Shown one piece after another: positions 8,348-17,256 of a DNA stretch of 64,000 nucleotides. The position numbers were made by a program, and so were the translations under genes. A model generated the notes under the pieces. That model made no database searches. It saw only the letters and a program-made list of their open reading frames with translations, and had not been told where the DNA came from. Numbering within the stretch: the first letter of the stretch is position 1; every line of letters starts with the position of its first letter. The stretch is from Marinovum algicola (lineage in GTDB: Bacteria > Pseudomonadota > Alphaproteobacteria > Rhodobacterales > Rhodobacteraceae), in contig NZ_FNYY01000002.1 of the NCBI RefSeq assembly GCF_900109145.1, positions 310,001 through 374,000 on the forward strand, given 5' to 3'.

Positions 8348-9994
8348 TTATCCTTTGTATCCATAGTCCTGTTCGGCCTGCTCCGGCGCGATCAGCCCGG
8401 CGCGCAGGTCGTCTGCCACCCGGCTCGGGTCGCGATCCTCGGGCGCGCCATAGCCGCCGCCGCCCGGCAGGCTGAGCCGCAGGCGCTGGCCGTTCCTGAC
8501 CAGCTGCCGGCCCTTGCTGCGCAGCTGCGTGCCATCGGCCAGTTCCACCCGGCCCGGCGCACCCGCGCCGCCACCGTCGCGCCCCTGCGCCGGATTGTCG
8601 ACCCGGTCGAACATGGCGTTGAAATAGAAATCATAGCCCGCGCGCGCCTCGATCTCGATGATCTGGCCCAGCCCGCCGCGCTGCGCCCCGGCGCCGCCGG
8701 AGCCTTCGCGCAGATCCTTGCGCCAGACGGTGATCGGGCCGACATGTTCCGTCGCCTCGACGCTCATCGTCGAGACGCCGGACGGGAAGGCCGTGGCCGA
8801 CAGCCCGTCGAGCGCGGGGCGCGCGCCGGTGCCGCCCGAGTTGAACATCAGCACCTCGCGCCCCGGCAGCCCGCTGTCGGGATCGCTGGGCCGGGCGGAA
8901 ATCTGGATGTTCCAGAGCGCGCTGGCCCCCTCGGCCGGCACGGTGTTCGGCAGCGCCTGATGCAACGCGCCCAGCACCACATCGGGCACCAGATGGCCCA
9001 GAACGTGGCGCACCGAGACCGGCGCCGGCCGTTTGGCGGCGAGGATGCAACCTTCCGGCGCGGTGATCTCGAAGGGCTCCAGCGAACCGGTGTTGTTGGG
9101 CACCTGCGGAGCGATGGCGCATTTCAGACCATAACAGGCATAGGCGCGGGTATAGACCTCGGGACAGTTCACCCCGAAGCGGCTCATTCCCGAAGTGCCG
9201 GCGAAATCGGCCTTCAGGCTGTCGCCGTCGATGTCGAGCTGCACCTGCATCCGCACCGGCGCGTCATAGCCGTCAACCTGCATCTGGTGGCTGAATTGCC
9301 CGTCAGGCACCTGGGCGATGGCCTCGCGGGTGGCCTTGCGGCTGGCGTCGATGATGAAGTCGGACAGGCCGTCGAGATCGGCAATGCCGAACTCGCCCAT
9401 CATCGCCTGCAACCGCCGATCGCCGGCCTCGTTGCAGGCCGCCAGCGAATACATGTCGCCCACCACCTGATCGGGCTCGCGCACATTGGCGCGCACCAGG
9501 CGGATCAGCTCGCGCGCCACTGTGCCGCGTTCGGCGAATTTCATGATCGGGATCAGCAGGCCCTCTTCATAGACCTCGTTGCCGTCCGGGCCAAAGCCGC
9601 GCCCGCCGATGTCGACCACATGCGCGGTGCAGGCGAAAAAGCCGATGTGTCGACCGTCGCGGAACGAGGGCGAGACGACGGTGATATCATGCAGGTGGCC
9701 GGTGCCCATCCAGGGATCATTGGTGATGAAGACATCGCCTTCGAAGATGTTCTGCGGCCCGATCTCGCGCACGAAATGGGTGACGCTTTCGGCCATGGCA
9801 TTCACATGCCCCGGCGTGCCGGTCACCGCCTGCGCCATCATCCGGCCCTGCCGGTCGAACAGCCCGGCCGAAAGATCGCCGGCTTCTCGCACCGAGGTCG
9901 AGAACGCGGTGCGGATCAGCGTTGTCGCCTGTTCCTCCACCACCGCGATCAGGCGGTTCCACATGATCTGATAGTCAATGGCTGTCGGGGTCAT
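8348..9994 (-). CDS. hyuB: Hydantoinase B / oxoprolinase family protein
   Basis: A 548-residue HyuB-type subunit of an ATP-dependent hydantoinase, oxoprolinase or related carboxylase. Seen: the N-terminus TPTAIDYQIMWNRLIAVVEEQATTL, DLSAGLFDRQGRMMAQ, FITNDPWMGTGHLHDITV, and the glycine-rich C-terminal SLPGGGGYGAPEDRDP. Its start overlaps the hyuA stop (ATGA at 9991-9994). The pair would hydrolyse (or, for acetone/acetophenone-type relatives, carboxylate) a cyclic amide or ketone substrate with ATP. The substrate cannot be read from the sequence. Confidence 0.92.
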   Translation of the reverse strand: MTPTAIDYQIMWNRLIAVVEEQATTLIRTAFSTSVREAGDLSAGLFDRQGRMMAQAVTGTPGHVNAMAESVTHFVREIGPQNIFEGDVFITNDPWMGTGHLHDITVVSPSFRDGRHIGFFACTAHVVDIGGRGFGPDGNEVYEEGLLIPIMKFAERGTVARELIRLVRANVREPDQVVGDMYSLAACNEAGDRRLQAMMGEFGIADLDGLSDFIIDASRKATREAIAQVPDGQFSHQMQVDGYDAPVRMQVQLDIDGDSLKADFAGTSGMSRFGVNCPEVYTRAYACYGLKCAIAPQVPNNTGSLEPFEITAPEGCILAAKRPAPVSVRHVLGHLVPDVVLGALHQALPNTVPAEGASALWNIQISARPSDPDSGLPGREVLMFNSGGTGARPALDGLSATAFPSGVSTMSVEATEHVGPITVWRKDLREGSGGAGAQRGGLGQIIEIEARAGYDFYFNAMFDRVDNPAQGRDGGGAGAPGRVELADGTQLRSKGRQLVRNGQRLRLSLPGGGGYGAPEDRDPSRVADDLRAGLIAPEQAEQDYGYKG

Positions 9995-12078
9995 GCGATA
10001 TCTCCCTTGCGGATCAGGCGCAGGCTGCCGTCGCCCTGGCCGACGCAGCGATAGCCCGAGGTGACGATGGTTGTGGTTTCGTTCTCGACGATGATCGCCG
10101 GGCCGTCGACGGCGCAGCCGGCAGCCATCTCGGCGCGGTCGACCTCGCGCGCCTCGACAGTCTGGCGCAGGGCGGCATCGTAGAACTGGCGCTTGCGCCG
10201 GGCGGTGACCCCGGCGCCGCACGCATGGCGCGCCACCGGCGGGGTTTCCGGCAACACCGAGGCCACCACCAGCGACCAATTGGTGATCTCGATGCCCAGA
10301 CCCTCGATCACCCGGCCGAAGAGCGTGCGATAGGCAGTCTCGAAGGCGGTGAGGATCTCGTCCTTGTCACCGTCGGCAAATGTTTTGTAGGGCAGCACCA
10401 CGGGGATCTCCCAGCCCTGCCCCGCATAGCGCATGAAGGCGGTGAGCCGGGTCGTGGTTTCCGCCGCCTCGGCCCCGGCGGCGACAAAGGCCGTCGCCTC
10501 CTCTTCCAGCTCGGCCAGCGCGGCATTGACGCCGGCGGCGTCGAAAGCATCGAGCCGCTGGAACAGCCCCCGCGTCGCCTCGTAGCTGAACGGTGCCTTG
10601 AGGAACCCGATGGCCGAGCCGACCCCGGCCCCCGGCGGGATGATCAGTTCGGCAATCCCCAGCTTCTCGGCCAGCCGGCAGGCATGCAGCGGCGCGCCGC
10701 CGCCAAAGCCGATCATGGTGAAATGCTCGATGTCGCGGCCGTTTTCCACGGTGTGGACGCGGGCGGCATTGGCCATGTTCTCGTCGACCATCTCGGTCAC
10801 GCCGAAGGCCGCGTCAGAGGCGCTCATCCCGAGGTTTTCGGCCAGCCGGGTGGCCACGGAGGTCTCCGAGGCCGCCACCGACAGCGGGATCGCGCCGCCG
10901 GCGAAATTCTCGGGGTCGAGCCGGCCGAGCAGCAGATTGGCATCGGTCACTGTCGGCTCCTGGCCACCTTTGCCGTAACAGGCCGGTCCCGGCTCGGAGC
11001 CAGCCGAGCGCGGCCCCACCTGGATGCGGCCGAGCGCGTCGATCGAGGCGATCGAGCCGCCCCCCGCCCCGATCTCGACCATCTCGACGACCGGGGTCGA
11101 AACCGTCATGCCGGAGCCTTTCTTGAACCGATAGGTGCGCGCCACCTCGAAGGTATTGGCGGTCTTCGGCGCGCCGTCCTCGATCAGGCAGATCTTGGCG
11201 GTGGTGCCGCCCATGTCGAAGGAGAGTACCGAGTCGAGCTTATGGCCGCGGGCGAAATCGGCGGCAAAGATCGCGCCGCCCGCCGGGCCGGATTCGAGCA
11301 GCCGGACCGGCTGTTCCGCCGCCACCTCGACCGAGATCAGCCCGCCGCCGGAATGCAGCATGAAGACCGGCGCCGTGACCCCGGCCTCGCCCAGCCGGTG
11401 CACCAGCCGGCCGAGGTAATCGGCGACCTGCGGCTGTACATAGGCATTGGCGATCACCGTGTTGAACCGCGGCAGCTCGCGCATCTGCGGCGAGATCACC
11501 GAGGAGAGCGAGATCGACAGCTCCGGCGCGGCGGCGCGCAGCGCCTCGGCGATCTGGCGTTCGTGGGCGTCATTGGCATAGGCGTGCATCAGCCCGATGG
11601 CCACCGCCTCGTAGCCGCCCTCCAGCACCCGCTGCACCATCGCATCGACCTCGGCGGCGGCCAGCGGCAGCAGCACCTCGCCTTCGGGGCCCATGCGTTC
11701 GCTCAGGGTAAAGCGATCCTCGCGCGGCACCAGCGGCTTGGGCAGCGAGAGGTTCAGGTCGTATTGCTCGAAGCGGTTTTCCGAGCGCATCTCGATGACG
11801 TCGCGAAAGCCCTCGGTGGTGATGAAGGCCAGCCGCGCACCGCGCCGTTCGATCAGCGCATTGGTGACCAGCGTGGTGCCGTGAATCACCTGGCCGATCC
11901 GGCCGAGGGCGATGCCGGCCTTGTCGGCGGCAATCGAGATGCCGTCGAGGATGGCCTGTTCCGGCTGGGAGTAATTGGTCAGCACCTTGCAGGTCGACAG
12001 ACCTTCGGGATGGGCGAGCGCGACGTCGGTGAAGGTGCCGCCGATGTCGACGCCGACGCGGATCATGGGATTGGTCAT
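9991..12078 (-). CDS. hyuA: Hydantoinase A / N-methylhydantoinase A / oxoprolinase family protein
   Basis: A 695-residue HyuA subunit with an actin-like ATPase fold. The N-terminus has RVGVDIGGTFTDVALAHPEG; later come HGTTLVTNALIERRGARLAFITTEGFRDV, LLESGPAGGAIFA, SFDMGGTTAKICLIEDG, the metal/nucleotide region GAGGGSIA, and GFGGGAPLHACRLAEKLGI. It is the partner of the overlapping hyuB. It follows the FAD oxidoreductase gene by 3 nt. ATP-dependent opening of a hydantoin- or lactam-like ring is the family expectation. Confidence 0.92.
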   Translation of the reverse strand: MTNPMIRVGVDIGGTFTDVALAHPEGLSTCKVLTNYSQPEQAILDGISIAADKAGIALGRIGQVIHGTTLVTNALIERRGARLAFITTEGFRDVIEMRSENRFEQYDLNLSLPKPLVPREDRFTLSERMGPEGEVLLPLAAAEVDAMVQRVLEGGYEAVAIGLMHAYANDAHERQIAEALRAAAPELSISLSSVISPQMRELPRFNTVIANAYVQPQVADYLGRLVHRLGEAGVTAPVFMLHSGGGLISVEVAAEQPVRLLESGPAGGAIFAADFARGHKLDSVLSFDMGGTTAKICLIEDGAPKTANTFEVARTYRFKKGSGMTVSTPVVEMVEIGAGGGSIASIDALGRIQVGPRSAGSEPGPACYGKGGQEPTVTDANLLLGRLDPENFAGGAIPLSVAASETSVATRLAENLGMSASDAAFGVTEMVDENMANAARVHTVENGRDIEHFTMIGFGGGAPLHACRLAEKLGIAELIIPPGAGVGSAIGFLKAPFSYEATRGLFQRLDAFDAAGVNAALAELEEEATAFVAAGAEAAETTTRLTAFMRYAGQGWEIPVVLPYKTFADGDKDEILTAFETAYRTLFGRVIEGLGIEITNWSLVVASVLPETPPVARHACGAGVTARRKRQFYDAALRQTVEAREVDRAEMAAGCAVDGPAIIVENETTTIVTSGYRCVGQGDGSLRLIRKGDIA

Positions 12079-12081
12079 GGG

Positions 12082-13356
12082 TCAGATGGCCTTGAGTAGC
12101 TGGTTGGCGGTAAAGGCGGATTGATAGAGCCGCGACATCAGGGGCGCCGCCGGCACCGTGGACATCTCGGTCATCGGCAGCGGCAGATCGGCACGGTCCA
12201 TGCCGGTCAGCAGCCCGGCCATGGTTTCGCCGAACATGGTGCCGGTGGTGATGCCGCGCCCGTTGTAGCCTATCGGGGTAAAGAGGTTGGGTGCAAGCTC
12301 GTGAATCCGTGGCAAATGGTCGGGGGTCATGGCGATCTGGCCGTGCCAGGCCTCCTCGAATTCGACCGGGCCGAGCTTGGGGAAGAGCCGGGCAATCTGC
12401 TTTCTGGCCCAGCGATGCGACAGCCCACGATCCTTGTGCCCCATGACCTTGCCCATGGAGCCGATCAACAGCCGGTCATAGGCGTCGCGGCGCACGTTGA
12501 ACATGATCTGCCCGGTGTCCCAGACGCCCTGCCGGCCGGGCAGGATGTAGCTGGCCTCCGGCCCCAGCGGCCGGGTCGCCAGCTGGAAATAGTTGATGAT
12601 CGTGTAGATGCGTTTGAGCCCGGGCCAGAGATCGTCGGAATAGGCATTGGTGCCCAGCACCACCGCCTTGGCGGTGATCACGCCCTTCGTGGTCTCGACC
12701 TTCCACAGGTCGCCGTCGCGGTGCAGCCGGGTGGCGCGCAGGCCGGTGCTGATCTTGGCCCCGGCGCCCAGCGCGGCGCGCGCCAGCCCCCGGCAATAAC
12801 CCATCGGGTTGATGGTGCCGCAGCGGTGATCGACCAGACCGCCGTGGAAATGATCGGTGCCGATCAACCGGGATACCTCGTCACGGCCCAGAAGATCGAC
12901 CGGTTCGCCCAGCCGCTGCCATTCCTTGTGCCGGTCCTGAAGATCGGCAAAACCGCTGGGGCCATGGGCGGCGTGAATGGTGCCGGTGCGGGTCACCTCG
13001 CAGCGAATCTGGTGTTTCTCGATCAGCGAAAAGACATATTCCGGCCCCTTGCCGAAGCGCTTGATGAAGCGCGGGCCATAGGTGTCGCCCAGCTGCTCAC
13101 GCACCTTGCGGGGCGGCAGCCAGAGCGCGGCATTGACCAGCCCGACATTGCGGCCCGAGCCGCCATAGCCGATCTGCTCGGCCTCGATCACATGCGCCGA
13201 AAGTCCCTTTTCGGCGCAGTGCAGCGCGGTCGACAGACCGGTAAAGCCGCCGCCGACGATGGCCACATCCACCGAGACGTCGCCATCCAGCGGCGCACGA
13301 TAGTCGGGCTCCTGCGCAGAGGCGTCCCAGAGCGATATTGCGTCCTGTGCGGTCAT
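12082..13356 (-). CDS. FAD-dependent amine/amino-acid oxidoreductase (DAO family)
   Basis: A 424-residue glycine-oxidase/D-amino-acid-oxidase-family flavoprotein. The FAD motif is VDVAIVGGGFTGLSTALHCAEKG near residue 30, followed by GYGGSGRNVGLVNAALW. The C-terminal flavin-binding segment is IGYNGRGITTGTMFGETMA. It likely oxidises a secondary or primary amine, giving an imine that RidA could handle. Start 13356 follows AGAAGGAGATTCGATAC; upstream in-frame codons are ignored. It is the first gene of the seven-gene minus operon and lies just behind the 38-bp operator at 13422-13459. Confidence 0.9.
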   Translation of the reverse strand: MTAQDAISLWDASAQEPDYRAPLDGDVSVDVAIVGGGFTGLSTALHCAEKGLSAHVIEAEQIGYGGSGRNVGLVNAALWLPPRKVREQLGDTYGPRFIKRFGKGPEYVFSLIEKHQIRCEVTRTGTIHAAHGPSGFADLQDRHKEWQRLGEPVDLLGRDEVSRLIGTDHFHGGLVDHRCGTINPMGYCRGLARAALGAGAKISTGLRATRLHRDGDLWKVETTKGVITAKAVVLGTNAYSDDLWPGLKRIYTIINYFQLATRPLGPEASYILPGRQGVWDTGQIMFNVRRDAYDRLLIGSMGKVMGHKDRGLSHRWARKQIARLFPKLGPVEFEEAWHGQIAMTPDHLPRIHELAPNLFTPIGYNGRGITTGTMFGETMAGLLTGMDRADLPLPMTEMSTVPAAPLMSRLYQSAFTANQLLKAI

Positions 13357-13421
13357 GTATCGAATCTCCTTCTGCGAGGGGCTGTCCTCTCTGCGCAAAG
13401 GCTTGCATGGGTGCCGCCAGT

Positions 13422-13459
13422 GTGTCAATATACGAAATATCAGTTCTATATATCAGCAC
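13422..13459. promoter_or_regulatory. 38-bp inverted-repeat operator, copy 1
   Basis: Arms GTGTCAATATA (13422-13432) and TATATCAGCAC (13449-13459) are separated by exactly 16 nt. They match the arms and spacing of the element at 17168-17205 (consensus arm GTGYYRATATA). The site sits in the divergent promoter region between the FAD-oxidoreductase operon (minus) and the rhodanese gene (plus). One arm contains TTGACA reading toward the minus operon. It is a likely binding site of the IclR-family regulator encoded at 14044-14814; that link is inference. Confidence 0.7.
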
Positions 13460-13481
13460 AATTCAGAACGAAGGAAAGACC

Positions 13482-13886
13482 ATGGCACAGCTCAAGACCT
13501 CTTCGGCCCAGATGGTGGCCGATGCCCGCGCCCGTATCGAAGAGATTGAAACCGGCGACCTGATCGCCATGCTGGACGATCCGAATGTCGTGGTGGTTGA
13601 TATCCGCGACGTGCGCGAGCGCCAGCGCAGCGGCTATATCCCGGGCAGCTTTCACGCGCCGCGCGGGATGATCGAATTCTGGGTCGACCCGGACAGCCCC
13701 TATTTCAAGGACATCTTTGCGCAGGAGGACAAGAAATTCGTCTTCCACTGCGCCTCGGGCTGGCGTTCGGCGCTGACCACGGCCACGCTTCAGGACATGG
13801 GGTTCGAGGCCGCGCACCTGAAAGACGGCTTCTCGACCTGGGAGAAACAGGGCGGCCCGGTGGAATTCCCCGAACCGAAATCCTGA
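13482..13886 (+). CDS. Rhodanese-like domain protein (sulfurtransferase)
   Basis: A 134-residue single-domain rhodanese. The fold shows NVVVVDIRDVRERQRSGYIPGSFHAPRG and the active loop HCASGWRSA with the catalytic Cys at residue 90, followed by GFEAAHLKDGFSTWEKQGGPV. It has an intact Cys, so persulfide transfer is possible. ATG 13482 is preceded by GAAGGAAAGACC; the frame is open further upstream but lies in the operator. It stands alone on the plus strand, and apparent co-regulation with the neighbouring operons suggests handling of sulfur released in the same pathway. Confidence 0.9.
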   Translation: MAQLKTSSAQMVADARARIEEIETGDLIAMLDDPNVVVVDIRDVRERQRSGYIPGSFHAPRGMIEFWVDPDSPYFKDIFAQEDKKFVFHCASGWRSALTTATLQDMGFEAAHLKDGFSTWEKQGGPVEFPEPKS

Positions 13887-13928
13887 GACGGACGCGCACA
13901 GTCCGGACGCACGCGCATCTCAACACCC

Positions 13929-13991
13929 GTCCCGGACCTGCTCCGGGACCTCGCCCTTAACCGGCCAGAGGCCCCGGATCCCGTCCGGGGC
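13929..13991. repeat. Two tandem GC-rich hairpins between convergent genes
   Basis: GTCCCGGA-N5-TCCGGGAC (13929-13949) and GCCCCGGA-N5-TCCGGGGC (13971-13991) are two perfect 8-bp-stem hairpins with near-identical stems, 22 nt apart. They lie between the convergent rhodanese and IclR genes. They may terminate both transcripts or be copies of a short dispersed palindromic repeat; neither has a U-run. Confidence 0.55.
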
Positions 13992-14043
13992 GCGTCTCCT
14001 CCGCGCGCAAGCCCGCGTCGTGACGCCCGGGCGCCGCCCGCTG

Positions 14044-14814
14044 CTAACGGCTGCCCAGCTTGGCCGAGACCGAGCGGGCCGCATGCGCCACCAGCGCGCC
14101 GAAACGTTCTTCGCCGCCCTCCGGCATGTTGATGTCGGGCAGCGAGATGCCCAGCGCGCCGACCGGCTCGCCGCCCGGCAGGGTGATGGCGGCGCCAAAG
14201 CTCAGGATGCGGTCGCGAAACTCGCCGGTGTCATAGGCAAAGCCGCGCTTGAGCGTGCGCCCGAGATCGGCCTCGAGCGCGCCCGGATCGGTCAGCGTCC
14301 GGTCGGTGTGCCGCGTCAGCGCGGGGCCGATCTGATCGCGCAGCTTGTCGTAATCGGCCGCCAGAATGGCCTTGCCGGTGCCGACGCAATGCAGCGGCGC
14401 GGTGCCGCCGATGGCGTTCCACGAGCGGATCGGTTTCTGACTGTCGACCTTGTCGATATAGACCACCGAGAGCCCCTCGCGCACCGCCAGATAGACCGTC
14501 TCGCCGGTTTCCTGCGACAGGAAGGACAGTTCGGGCGCCGCCAGCTCCCGCAGGTTCAGATTCTCGACCGAGGCCCGCCCGACCCGCCAGGTCTTGAGCG
14601 TGGCGGAATAGGTCTTGTCGGGCAGGTGCTGCACATAGCCCAGCGTCACCAGCGTTTGCAGCAGGCGAAAGGTGTTGGACTTGGTCAGCCCCAGCTCCTT
14701 GGACAGATCGGTGACACCCTTGCCCTCTTGCGAGGCGACGAGGTTTTCGAGGATCGACAGGCCCTTTGACAGCGTCGAATCCACCTTGGGCTCTTTCGGG
14801 GCGTCCATGTTCAT
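14044..14814 (-). CDS. IclR-family transcriptional regulator
   Basis: A 256-residue IclR protein. The N-terminal wHTH is STLSKGLSILENLV, VTDLSKELGLTKSNTFRLLQTLVTLGYV. The effector domain has YLAVREGLSVVYIDKVDS, APLHCVGTGKAILA, RGFAYDTGEFRDRILSFGAAI and the ending GALGISLPDINMP. It follows the molybdopterin oxidoreductase gene by 33 nt on the same strand, so the two are probably co-transcribed from the promoter at the 17168-17205 operator, which would make it autoregulated. It is the best local candidate to bind both copies of that operator. Confidence 0.92.
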   Translation of the reverse strand: MNMDAPKEPKVDSTLSKGLSILENLVASQEGKGVTDLSKELGLTKSNTFRLLQTLVTLGYVQHLPDKTYSATLKTWRVGRASVENLNLRELAAPELSFLSQETGETVYLAVREGLSVVYIDKVDSQKPIRSWNAIGGTAPLHCVGTGKAILAADYDKLRDQIGPALTRHTDRTLTDPGALEADLGRTLKRGFAYDTGEFRDRILSFGAAITLPGGEPVGALGISLPDINMPEGGEERFGALVAHAARSVSAKLGSR

Positions 14815-14847
14815 GTCTGTCGGATCCTGTTTTTGTCTTGTTATCAG

Positions 14848-17154
14848 TTATGGTGCCGCGTCGAAAGCCGGCGGATCATGCGCCTCGACCGGCGGCGGCG
14901 TGCCCTCGAACCGGCGAACCTCGACCCGCGCGGAATGCGCCGCCGGGCTCTGGGTCAGCGACGAGGTGCGCAGGTCATGGGTCAGCACGTTGGGGTTGCC
15001 GTGGCGGTCGCGGGCCTGGGGGGCGGCAAAATCCGGATCCCACCAGGCACCGGTCCAGAGAAAGACGCAGCCGGGGTGCACCTCGTCGGTGACCCGTGCC
15101 CCCGCCAGACAGCGCCCGCGCGCATTGTAGAGTTCGACCACCGCCCCCTCGGCGATGCCGCGCGCCTGCGCATCCTCGGGATGGATCAGCACCGGCTCGC
15201 GCCCCGCCACCTTGTGGCTGAGGCTGTAGGCGCCATTGTCGAGCTGGCTGTGCAGCCGGGTCTTGGGCTGGCCCGAGAGCAACGCCAGCGGGTACGCCGC
15301 GCCCTGCCCCGCGGCCAGATCGCGCGGCGGGAACCACGCGGGATGGCCCTTGCAGTCGGGCAGGTCAAAGCCGGCGATGGTCTCGGAAAATATCTCGATG
15401 CGGCCGCTGGGCGTCGGCAACGGATGCGCCTCGAGGTCGGCGCGATACCCGGCGAGAAAGACCTGATCGGGGCTCGGGTCGTCCAGCGCGATCACGTCAC
15501 CGGCGAGAAAGCTCTCCCAGTCCGGCAGGTCAAAGCCCTTCTCCCGCCCCCGGCTGCGGGTCAGTTCCCAGATCTCGTGCAGCCAGCCGTCGGCGGTCTT
15601 GCCTTCGGTGAAATCCTCGGCCACGCCCAGCCGCGCGGCGAGATCGGCGTAGATGTCATATTCCACCCGCGCCTCGCCCACGGGCGCCACCAGCCGCGGC
15701 ATCGGCACCAGCGCATTGTCGGATTTGCCGGCGCCGAAATCGGTCCGCTCCTGCGCGGCGGCCACCGGCAGCACGATATCGGCATGGCGCGCCGTGGCGG
15801 TCCAGTTGACCTCGTTGACGATCACCGTATCGGGCGTCTGGAAGGCGCGATGCAGCCGGTTCAGATCCTGATGGTGGTGGAACGGATTTCCCCCGGCCCA
15901 CCAGACCAGCCGCGCCTCGGGAAAGGTGCGCGTTTCGCCCTGATAACGATAGCTGCCGCCGGGGTTGAGCAGCATCTCGCTGATCATTGCGACCGGAATG
16001 AAATCGGTGACCGGGTTCACCCCCTGAGAGATCGTGCCCCAGCGGAACGGGCGCTCGATATTGCCGATATTGGCGTTGACCCCGTAACCCACGGTATAGC
16101 CGCCGCCGGGCAGGCCGATCTGCCCCAGCATCGCCGCCAGCGTCACCGCCATCCACATCGGCTGTTCGCCGTAATCCGTGCGCTGCACACCGGCCGCGAC
16201 CGAGATCATGGTGCGCCCCGCCGCCATCCGCCGGGCCAGCGCGCGGATGCGCTCGGCCGCGACGCCGGTCTGCGCCTCGGCCCAGTCCGCATCCTTGGCC
16301 ACGCCATCCGCGGCGCCGGTCAGATAGGCCTCGATCCGGTCGAAGCCGACGGTGTAACGCGCCAGAAAAGCCGGGTCGTGCAGCCCCTCGCGCAGCAAGG
16401 TATGCGCCAGCCCCAGCATCAGAGCGGTGTCGGAGCCGGGCCGCGCCGGCATCCATTCGGCCCGCAGCACTTCGGCGGCATCGCTTCGCAGCGGGCTGAT
16501 GTTGACGAAGGAGACACCGTTTTCGACGCAGGCCGCGAGGTTGCCCGCCATTCGGTGACGCGAGACCCCGCCATCGCTGACCTGGGTGTTGCGCAGCGCC
16601 ATGCCGCCGAACATCACCACCAGATCGGCGTGTTTCGCGATCACCGGCCAGCGCGTCGCCTGGGCCACATGGCTGCGATAGGGGCCGACGATATGCGGCA
16701 TCAGACCAAGCGCGGCATTGTAGCTGTAATTGCCCTCGGAGCGGACAAAGCCGCCGATGGTGTTGAGGAACCGCTTGAGCTGGCTCTGCGCGTGATGGAA
16801 CCGCCCGGCGCTCGACCAGCCGTAAGAGCCGGCAAAGATACCGCGGTTGCCATGGGCCGCGCGCACGCGGGTGAGCTCGGCGGCGATCAGGTCGAGCGCC
16901 CGTTCCCAGCTGACCTCGACAAAGCTGTCCTGGCCACGCGGCACCGCGCCGGGCCTGCCCGCCAGCCAGCTCTTGCGCACCGCCGGGCGGCGCACCCGCG
17001 CCCTGCCATGCAGGCTGCCGGGGATATTGGCGTTGATCTCCGAGGCTGCGGGATCCGCCGGGTGGCCCGCCACCGATACAACGCGTCCGCCCTCGATCGT
17101 CGCCAGCCCGACACCCCAATGGCTTGCCGTCAGCTTTGTCTGTCGTTCGCTCAT
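14848..17154 (-). CDS. Molybdopterin-dependent oxidoreductase (BisC/TorA/DMSO-reductase type)
   Basis: A 768-residue bis-MGD enzyme of the DMSO reductase family, closest in style to biotin-sulfoxide/TMAO reductases. Seen: FAGSYGWSSAGRFHHAQSQL (the serine-ligand region), NPVTDFIPVAMISEMLLNPGG, LVWWAGGNPFHHHQDLNRL, VLPVAAAQERTDFG, and the C-terminal dinucleotide-binding SGQPKTRLHSQLDNG with GAWWDPD. There is no N-terminal Fe-S cysteine motif and no twin-arginine signal, so it is probably cytoplasmic. It would reduce an S- or N-oxide. Start 17154 follows GTGAAGGTC. It lies next to operator copy 2. Confidence 0.9.
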   Translation of the reverse strand: MSERQTKLTASHWGVGLATIEGGRVVSVAGHPADPAASEINANIPGSLHGRARVRRPAVRKSWLAGRPGAVPRGQDSFVEVSWERALDLIAAELTRVRAAHGNRGIFAGSYGWSSAGRFHHAQSQLKRFLNTIGGFVRSEGNYSYNAALGLMPHIVGPYRSHVAQATRWPVIAKHADLVVMFGGMALRNTQVSDGGVSRHRMAGNLAACVENGVSFVNISPLRSDAAEVLRAEWMPARPGSDTALMLGLAHTLLREGLHDPAFLARYTVGFDRIEAYLTGAADGVAKDADWAEAQTGVAAERIRALARRMAAGRTMISVAAGVQRTDYGEQPMWMAVTLAAMLGQIGLPGGGYTVGYGVNANIGNIERPFRWGTISQGVNPVTDFIPVAMISEMLLNPGGSYRYQGETRTFPEARLVWWAGGNPFHHHQDLNRLHRAFQTPDTVIVNEVNWTATARHADIVLPVAAAQERTDFGAGKSDNALVPMPRLVAPVGEARVEYDIYADLAARLGVAEDFTEGKTADGWLHEIWELTRSRGREKGFDLPDWESFLAGDVIALDDPSPDQVFLAGYRADLEAHPLPTPSGRIEIFSETIAGFDLPDCKGHPAWFPPRDLAAGQGAAYPLALLSGQPKTRLHSQLDNGAYSLSHKVAGREPVLIHPEDAQARGIAEGAVVELYNARGRCLAGARVTDEVHPGCVFLWTGAWWDPDFAAPQARDRHGNPNVLTHDLRTSSLTQSPAAHSARVEVRRFEGTPPPVEAHDPPAFDAAP

Positions 17155-17167
17155 GACCTTCACCTGT

Positions 17168-17205
17168 GTGCCGATATACAAAACGATTATGCCATATATT
17201 GACAC
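17168..17205. promoter_or_regulatory. 38-bp inverted-repeat operator, copy 2
   Basis: Arms GTGCCGATATA (17168-17178) and TATATTGACAC (17195-17205) with a 16-nt spacer repeat the geometry and sequence of 13422-13459. The site is between the divergent molybdoenzyme (minus) and MetC-like (plus) genes. The spacers differ, so conservation is confined to the arms, as expected for a protein-binding site. Confidence 0.7.
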
Positions 17206-17227
17206 ACCCAGCGCGGACTGTCATCTT
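17199..17227 (+). promoter_or_regulatory. Candidate sigma-70-type promoter for the MetC-like gene
   Basis: TTGACA (17199-17204) is followed after 17 nt by CATCTT (17222-17227), about 30 nt before the ATG at 17257. The -35 box overlaps the right arm of operator copy 2, which suits repression by the operator-binding protein. The -10 box is poor. Confidence 0.4.
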
Positions 17228-17256
17228 CTAATTCGACACATCAGCGCGAGACCAAC

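Noticed and set aside
5725-8475. A 916-codon open frame on the plus strand opposite prpE and the SDR gene
   Set aside because: Shadow of high-GC coding DNA. The composition (Arg, His, Gly, Asp-rich) has no family motifs and the opposite strand has complete conserved enzymes.
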